From: Lycium barbarum
Lineage: Eukaryota > Streptophyta > Magnoliopsida > Solanales > Solanaceae
Reading direction: 5' to 3'
Assembly: GCF_019175385.1 (NCBI RefSeq)
Contig: NC_083342.1
Location: 118,792,376-118,856,375 of the forward strand
Length of the DNA: 64,000 nt
Below the pieces are notes generated by a model. That model worked only from the letters and a program-made list of their open reading frames with translations. It did not search any database and had not been told where the DNA came from. The position numbers and the translations under genes were made by a program. Below, piece after piece: positions 58,672 to 64,000 of the stretch (positions are counted from its first letter, which is position 1; each line of letters opens with the position of its first letter).

Positions 58672-59928
58672 ATGGCTAACCAAAAATCACCCTTTCTCAC
58701 ATTCAACCATCTAACAATATACCTCATTCTGCTACTACTCTCACAATCCCTACAAATTCACTCAGCATGTCGCAATTACTGTAACAACATTCCTATAAAC
58801 TACCCGTTTAGCATTGACGATGGTTGTGGCGCGCCACAGTATCGTCACATGCTAAATTGCTCCGCCACTGATTTATTCTACCTTACACCATCAGGAAACT
58901 ACAAAGTCCAATCAATAGACTACGAAAAAAAGACCATGATAATATTCGATCCTGCAATGTCCACTTGTTCAATCCTACAACCTCACCACGACTTCAAAAT
59001 GTCCGAAATTCAGTCAGCTATAATACCACCTTCACCCGACACAATATTCATCCTCGTCAACTGCTCAATCGATTCGCCAGTACTTAACCATTACAAGTCA
59101 CAATGTTTTAATTTCTCAGGACATTCTTGTGACGAGCTTTATAGTTCGTGCACTTCGTTTAAGTTGTTTCATATGTTGTCGAATAGTACGCCAGGTTGTT
59201 GTTTCACGGGTTACGAAACGGTGAAGTATATGAGTATGGATATATTGGATTGCTCGCATTATACGAGTGTTTATAATACGGATAAATTAGCGGGTGTTGG
59301 ACCATTGGATTGGCTTTATGGGATGAAGTTGTCTTTTAGTGTGCCGGATACAGGATGTGAACGGTGTATTAAGTCTGGTGGAACTTGTGGATTTGATGTG
59401 GAGACTGAGATGGCACAGTGCATTTGCTCAATCACTAATAATTCTACCAGAGATTGTGGTAAGTAAAGAGACATACTTTCGTGTTTGGCCACACTCTTAA
59501 AATTTGCTTATTTTCAAAATTTTATCTTGGTGTTGTTTATGCTTGTCGCTGCTATTACTGTTTTCACCTGTGTTTGAGCCGAAAGTCTTTCGAAAACAGC
59601 CTTTCTGCCTTTCTTAGGGTAGGGGTAAGGTTTGCGTACCTTTATCCCCTTCTCTTCAGACCCACCTGTGAGATCACACTGGATTGTTGTTGCTTATTTT
59701 CAAAAATATTTTTTTTTGTCAGAAATGCTTTAAGCAGCAATGTATTTGACTAACCATGATTCAGAATTCTTCCTCTAGAATAATAGTGTGTTTATGTTGA
59801 ATTTTGCAGCTGGGGGCAGAGAAATAAACTTAGCTGAAAGTTACAGAGCATCTTCATTTCCAAGACTACAACTACTCTACTTCTTGTCTCTTGGGGCCAT
59901 TTCTTACAGCATCCTATTGAGACGATGA
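58672..59928 (+). CDS. Secreted WAK galacturonan-binding-domain protein without kinase, 2 exons, 301 aa
   Basis: Exon 1 58672-59458 and exon 2 59810-59928 join in phase (906 nt; donor gtaagt, acceptor tttgcag). A signal peptide covers about residues 1-32 (LTIYLILLLLSQSLQIHSA). The WAK galacturonan-binding domain follows: CRNYCNNIPINYPFSIDDGC and GAPQYRHMLNC, with many later paired Cys and N-glycosylation sites. A second Cys-rich part ends CERCIKSGGTCGFDVETEMA and QCIC. The family binds pectin in the cell wall. There is no kinase domain. The last about 20 residues (LQLLYFLSLGAISYSILL then RR) are hydrophobic and could be a GPI-attachment signal or a membrane anchor. The gene looks intact; its 351-bp intron holds a SINE. 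Confidence 0.9.
59504..59705 (+). mobile_element. SINE (RTE-tailed Solanaceae type), 170 bp, with 16-bp target duplication
   Basis: Insert 59520-59689 between two copies of TTGCTTATTTTCAAAA (59504-59519 and 59690-59705), inside the WAK-like gene intron and in the sense direction. Its 3' part (ttgagccgaaagtctttcg, ggtaggggtaaggtttgcgt, cccacctgtgagatcacact, ggattgttg) is the well-known Solanaceae tail shared by RTE LINEs and their SINEs. Confidence 0.88.
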
Positions 59929-60241
59929 ATCTTTTTATTTTGTTAATTTTTCTTCCATTTCTGTATTTTATCTTCCTAAACTAGTTATTAGTAATTCATG
60001 TTGCCCATACTTGGGGATTTTTTTTTTCCGGGGTTACACTCGGGAAAAAGTAAAAAAAAAAAAATTGTATCAGAAATTCAGAACTTGAAGGAATTGTCAA
60101 TTTTGTGTCTTTGAAATATTTTCATGTTTATAGCAATCTTGTATTCTTCTAAGGCATTTGGAAAGACAAAGTTAGAAGGAGAGGAAAAAATGGTTAAAGG
60201 AACGAAAAGTAGATAAATATTTTCACTTTTACTTCTCGTAT
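59929..60241. other. 3' region of the WAK-like gene
   Basis: Probable 3' untranslated region. Nothing else recognised. Confidence 0.5.
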
Positions 60242-60751
60242 TAAGGAGCCGTTTCAATATGATTTTATCTCATGAAATGAAATCATATTTGGACATGCAA
60301 TTTAAATTTTTTAAGTTACAGTTTTTTTTATAAACATAAAAATTTCACAAGTTGTGAAAATCATCAAAATTTTCTCAATTCTCATATAATCTTACCAAAT
60401 GAGTAAATCATAGTTCATAATAAAATTAATACGCTACTAGAATGTCTTTCTAAAAAATACAATATCAATTAATCAAACTTTAATTCAATAAAAAGGAAAA
60501 TTTAACATGATTAGTAATGTAACTACTCTTTAATATAATTCTCCCACATGGTACGAACAATATATCTATCAACTTATGGGTCTTTTTTTACAAAATATAA
60601 ACGTATGGGTCAAATTTTATATTTATATTTTTTGAAATCATGATTTCAAATCCCAAATCATATTTTTTTTTGGATGATTTGGGATTTCATCTCATGAGAT
60701 GAAATCGCATGTCCAAACGCTGATTTCATCTCATGTTCAAATGCCTACTAA
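60242..60751. mobile_element. PIF/Harbinger (Tourist)-like MITE, about 504 bp
   Basis: Ends GGAGCCGTTTCAATATG and (inverted) GTAGGCATTTGAACATG, flanked by TAA at 60242-60244 and 60749-60751. Inner arms repeat palindromic atttcatctcatgagatgaaat. The match between ends is imperfect, so the superfamily is tentative. Confidence 0.6.
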
Positions 60752-60764
60752 ACATATATTTTTA

Positions 60765-61006
60765 CTTTTACTTGTCATATTTAGCATATTAAGAGATTTT
60801 TTTTTTTTACCCTTAACGCTAATTACTTTTTCCCCAAATTATTTCTCAAGACTTAAGACTACACACACTAGGTATGTTGTTGTTGTCTGTACTTAAAACT
60901 AAACATCAATGAATATGATTATTGTGATAAAATACTCTTATCAATTATTATTTCTCAACAAATGTGCAAAGTCCAAACTGCACAAGTAAAATGAATGGAG
61001 GGAGTA
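60765..61006. mobile_element. Stowaway MITE remnant
   Basis: Clear right end (gtaaaatgaatggagggag, TA at 61005-61006). The left arm tttttacttttacttgtcat near 60765 has lost its tip. Inside, at 60862-60890, a 29-bp piece ending gtatgttgttgttgtctgt lies between acttaagacta and acttaaaacta. It may be another tiny retroposed tail. Confidence 0.6.
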
Positions 61007-61235
61007 AATATGATCATCCACTTTTAACACTCAAAATTTATTACTTTATCCGTTCACCTTTATTTATCCACAATGAATTTTGCACTTCCTTAAGAAAATA
61101 TCAAATGAAGTGCATATTTTACTATAATACTTATGACTAGTGGAATTTAAAAAATTCTTGGAAAATAATTTTGGGAACTAATCGTTGATGTTAAGAGTAA
61201 AACAGAAAAAAATTATTAATTTTATGATAGACTAA

Positions 61236-61964
61236 GGTCTCATTTGTTTTCATTAAGATTAAGACGTCTGAATCTGAATGCACATCTGAATGATTAAGAT
61301 ATTGTCTCTAGGTCTGAACACTGAATGATTAAGACTGTTTATTTTTCAACATCTGAATGTGCATAATGTATTCATTTAAACATAATAAATATATAATTCA
61401 AATAAAAAATATCAAAAAATAAATATAATAAAATAAAATATTATTTGATAAAAAACGAAACACTTATGTTCACTAGTAATAGTGGAGATGATTTGTAGTC
61501 ATGGTGGGTGGTGAGTGGAAGTGGAGGGGTGGGTGGGTAGTGGGTGGTTGGGGAAAGGTAGTGGGGGTGGTGTTGGTGGTGCGGGTGGTGTGGAGTGGGG
61601 TTGGTAGTAGAGGTGGAGGTAGTGCAGAGTGAGAGTGGGGGTGGGTCGTGGAGGGATAGAGGTTGGTCGGGTGGGCGTGGTGGGGAGTGGAGGGTGGGGT
61701 TGAGGGTTGGGGGTAGGGATGGGTTGGAGTGGAGGATGGGTGGTGGGGGTGGGGTTGAGGTAGAGGGGGTGGGGTTGGGGGTGGAGCTTATGGTAAAAAA
61801 AAATTCATACAAGAATACCTCTTAATAATATTAAGACTTGGTTTAAGATCTTAATGATTAAGACCTATTCAGACCCAATAAATGCTTAGACCTTAATGCA
61901 AACAAATGAACTTAATTAATAGCCTAAGGTCTGAATCTTTCAATAAGTGCAAACAAATGAGGCC
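61236..61964. mobile_element. Nested inverted-repeat MITE (hAT-like ends), carrying a G-rich block
   Basis: Left end GGTCTCATTTGTTTTCATTA; the right end read inward is GGGCCTCATTTGTTTGCACT. Both arms carry gtctgaat-type motifs and cttaatg..attaagac stretches. A clean target duplication was not found, so the superfamily is uncertain. The middle (61502-61787) is an unusual G/T-rich tract. Confidence 0.65.
61502..61787 (+). repeat. G-rich, nearly C-free tract with multiple quadruplex motifs
   Basis: About 285 bp of GGG/GGGG runs separated by 1-4 bases, for example gggtgggtgggtagtggg (61528-61545) and gggtggggttgagggttggg near 61690. The open frames on both strands here are compositional artefacts. 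Confidence 0.88.
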
Positions 61965-62115
61965 CAAGTACAAATGAACGGAGGGGGTACTACCAACCCT
62001 TTTAGCGCACGCACGTATATATATATATAAAAAAACAATCCCCACTCTTCTTGTTGGCAAAATATGGGGTAGCTAGTTAGATTTACAAAGTGTGAGTATC
62101 TATTTTTTATACCAT

Positions 62116-62720
62116 TTTACAACAACAACAAACTCAGTGTAATTTCATAAGTGGGATTCGGGGAAGGTAGAGTGTAATAGGCCTTACTCTTACCTTGAAA
62201 AGATAGAGAGAAATTGAAAAGATAGAGAGAGTGTTTTCGATAAACTCTCGGCTCAAAGAACGATAAAAAGAGTCAGTAGCAAAATAAAAAACAACATAAT
62301 CAAATAATCGAGGCTAAAGGAACAACATATAGTAATAGAAATCTAAAATAAGAAAAAACAGGAATAATACCAATACTCTGAGTAAAAAGGGCAGCGCGGT
62401 GCACTAAGCTCCCGCTATGCGCTGTCTGGGAAAGGGCTGGACCACAAGGTTCTATTGTAAGTAAAATAAATACGTCCAACTACCTACTCACCCGCTACCC
62501 TAATTCTCAACCTCCACACCTCTTATCAAGAGTCATGTCCCCGGTGAGCTGAAATAGCGTCATATCCTGCCTAACCACCTCACTCAATACTTATTTAGAC
62601 CTACCTCTATCCCTCTTCAAGCCCACTATGACCAACCTCTCACATGTTCTTACCAGGACATCTGCACATTTCTTCACATGCCCGAATAATCTCATTCTCA
62701 CATGTCGTTTTAACATTTAA
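62116..62720 (-). pseudogene. RTE-clade LINE 3' remnant with (TTG)n tail
   Basis: On the minus strand 62480-62720 encodes the RTE reverse-transcriptase C-terminus (VRMRLFGHVKKCADVLVRTC, ERLVIVGLKRDRGRSK) with stops. After a break at 62388-62465 the 3' tail region continues (tttgagccgagagtttatcg, ggtaagagtaaggcctatta, ccgaatcccactt) and ends in gttgttgttg at about 62121. Confidence 0.82.
62388..62465 (+). mobile_element. SINE fragment (TS/SolS type), 5' part only
   Basis: gggcagcgcggtgcactaag, ctcccgctatgcgc and ggaccacaaggttctattgta match the tRNA-derived head of the tobacco TS/Solanaceae SINE from memory. It interrupts the LINE remnant and lacks its 3' part. Confidence 0.7.
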
Positions 62721-64000
62721 AATTTCTTTTAGGTCAAATTTTGGCATTTTTCCTTTTATTTCAGGTTTAATAAGATTAATTTGGGAAAAATAATTTAAAT
62801 CACAAAAAAATCGCATTTCTGAATTATGAGTTTTATTTTGCGAAAGAAAGAAAAACTATAAAAACCATTTTTTTAATTTAAATTATAATGAATCCGCAAT
62901 ATGAAAACGAGACCATTTCCGTTTCGCAAAAGCCCACCCTCTAGACAACCGCAAATAGCTCCATCATCCTCTCAAACCACAAAAACACCACCAGCGGCAG
63001 CCACCTTACACCAAACAACCTTACATCGTCTAAAGTTTGCTGTACTTATCTGCTGGCTGAGAGGTTCTTGTCAATCAAAGTTCTAAGAAATTTTTCATAA
63101 AGGTCCAGTTTCTCTACGTTCATCTTACTTCATTTCATTTTTTGTTAGTTTAGTAAATGTTTCATCAATTTGTTGCTCCTGTTTTAGACCGTTTTCCTGA
63201 TTCAACTTGATTTAGTGTCTTTGTAATGTGATACATAGGGAGTTAGATTAATAGGGTTTCAATTTCATCTAATTGGGCTGGGGAAGGATCCTTGAATTAA
63301 ATTCAGAAAGAAGTACCCTCGAGGATTGGACATTAAAATTCAAATAGTAAATTCGCACTAGACTAGGGTTTAAGGTCCAACTAATTAAGAATCATACGTA
63401 AGGGAGCGAGGTGAGTTAAGAATTATTTCAAAGTCTAGCTCCAAAAAATAAGATGAATAAGAAATATACTTGAAATGGAGCCGGTGCAGGGGCGATTTTA
63501 GGCACTGTTTTTGGAGCACCTGAACACATCTAGGTATTTTATGTATATATTTTCTAAAATTAGTATAATACTACTTACTGGAACACGTACTACAAAAGAC
63601 TCAATGGTGCACTTGGTTGAAAGTTGAGTTATTTACCTTGGGGACTAGGGATCAATTCCCGCTTACTACATTTTCTTCTTCTTCTTCTTTTTTTTTTTTT
63701 TAGTGGTGAACCCATGCTCCAGAAATCCTAGATTTGCCTCTGAGCGGGTGGACCCGTTAATTCAGAGTCTGTAATGTTGGTTCATGAGAGAAAGACAAGT
63801 TTAATATTTGTATTGACAAAGGTTTCGTTTATGCATCTTGAATCATGATGCTTAAATAGAAAGGATGAACAAGTTGAAGTCGACCATATGAACACTCACT
63901 AAGTTAAATTGTATATTACACACAACGTATAAGTTTTGTGCACTGATAATTTACACAATCAGATTATTTATAATTTAATTATAGGTAAATTTATATAATA
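62721..64000. other. Uncharacterised DNA
   Basis: A 61-codon open frame at 62901-63086 (P/S/T-rich start, RPFPFRKSPPSRQPQIAPSS) could be the first exon or leader of a plus-strand gene, but no domain or splice continuation could be supported. Confidence 0.3.
63486..63742. mobile_element. Short inverted-repeat element of a common Solanaceae type
   Basis: Left cagggg cgattttagg and right (inverted) cagaggcaaatctagg form weak terminal repeats. The middle (gttgagttatttaccttggg, ttcccgcttact, a CTT/T run, ggtgaacccatgctccagaa) resembles a widespread Solanaceae repeat. No clear target duplication was found. Confidence 0.45.

Larger units (their letters stand above)
61042..61989. mobile_element. Stowaway MITE split by another MITE
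   Basis: Left CTTTATCCGTTCACCTTTAT with TA at 61042-61043. Right caaatgaacggaggggg with TA at 61988-61989. The interior 61236-61964 belongs to a different inverted-repeat element. Confidence 0.7.

Overview
The window is nuclear plant DNA. Introns are GT-AG, the surroundings are AT-rich, and LTR retrotransposons fill most of the space. A TS/SolS-type SINE, RTE-LINE tails ending in (TTG)n, many Stowaway MITEs and long LTRs starting TGTTGACACCC point to the Solanaceae; the species cannot be told from sequence alone. There are no bacterial genes, CRISPR arrays, rRNA or tRNA genes.

Layout. 1-4047: 3' end of a plus-strand Ty1/copia element split by a 2.9-kb solo LTR. 4048-6083: gene-free AT-rich DNA. 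6089-16881: full-length minus-strand copia whose two 279-bp LTRs differ at one site, split by a 5.16-kb solo LTR. 16887-21090: Stowaway MITE cluster and a 5'-truncated LINE with an 11-bp target duplication. 21099-25182: complete but dead hAT element with 8-bp target duplication. 25191-28500: intergenic DNA with an identical 163-bp direct duplication. 28681-34107: 15-exon dynamin-related GTPase gene of the DRP1E type. 35255-36887 (leader probably to about 39180): convergent four-exon PIG-P gene for GPI-anchor synthesis, with a solo LTR in its apparent leader intron. 39251-56974: second full-length minus-strand copia, sitting about 35 bp upstream of the PIG-P TATA-like box and itself carrying three solo LTRs, one nested in another. 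57000-58670: Stowaway MITE and a possible orphan exon. 58672-59928: two-exon gene for a secreted protein with the wall-associated-kinase galacturonan-binding domain and no kinase; its intron carries a 170-bp SINE with a 16-bp duplication. 60245-64000: nested MITEs, one with a G-rich quadruplex-prone block, an RTE LINE remnant, a SINE fragment and unexplained sequence.

The three host genes look intact and unrelated: DRP1E-type proteins act in membrane fission, PIG-P in the first step of GPI synthesis in the ER, and the WAK-like protein at the cell wall. The last has a hydrophobic C-terminal tail that could be a GPI signal; being close to PIG-P is probably coincidence.

The most notable points are: (1) six solo LTRs, each with matching target duplications, totalling about 22 kb, with no complete Ty3-type element; (2) a spliced upstream ORF in the PIG-P leader whose stop overlaps the main ATG (TGATG), across an intron that took in a solo LTR; (3) a copia insertion that moved the PIG-P upstream promoter 17.7 kb away; (4) a very young copia that nevertheless already holds a solo LTR. 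I found no candidate for a wholly new gene system; the PIG-P leader is the best lead for new biology.
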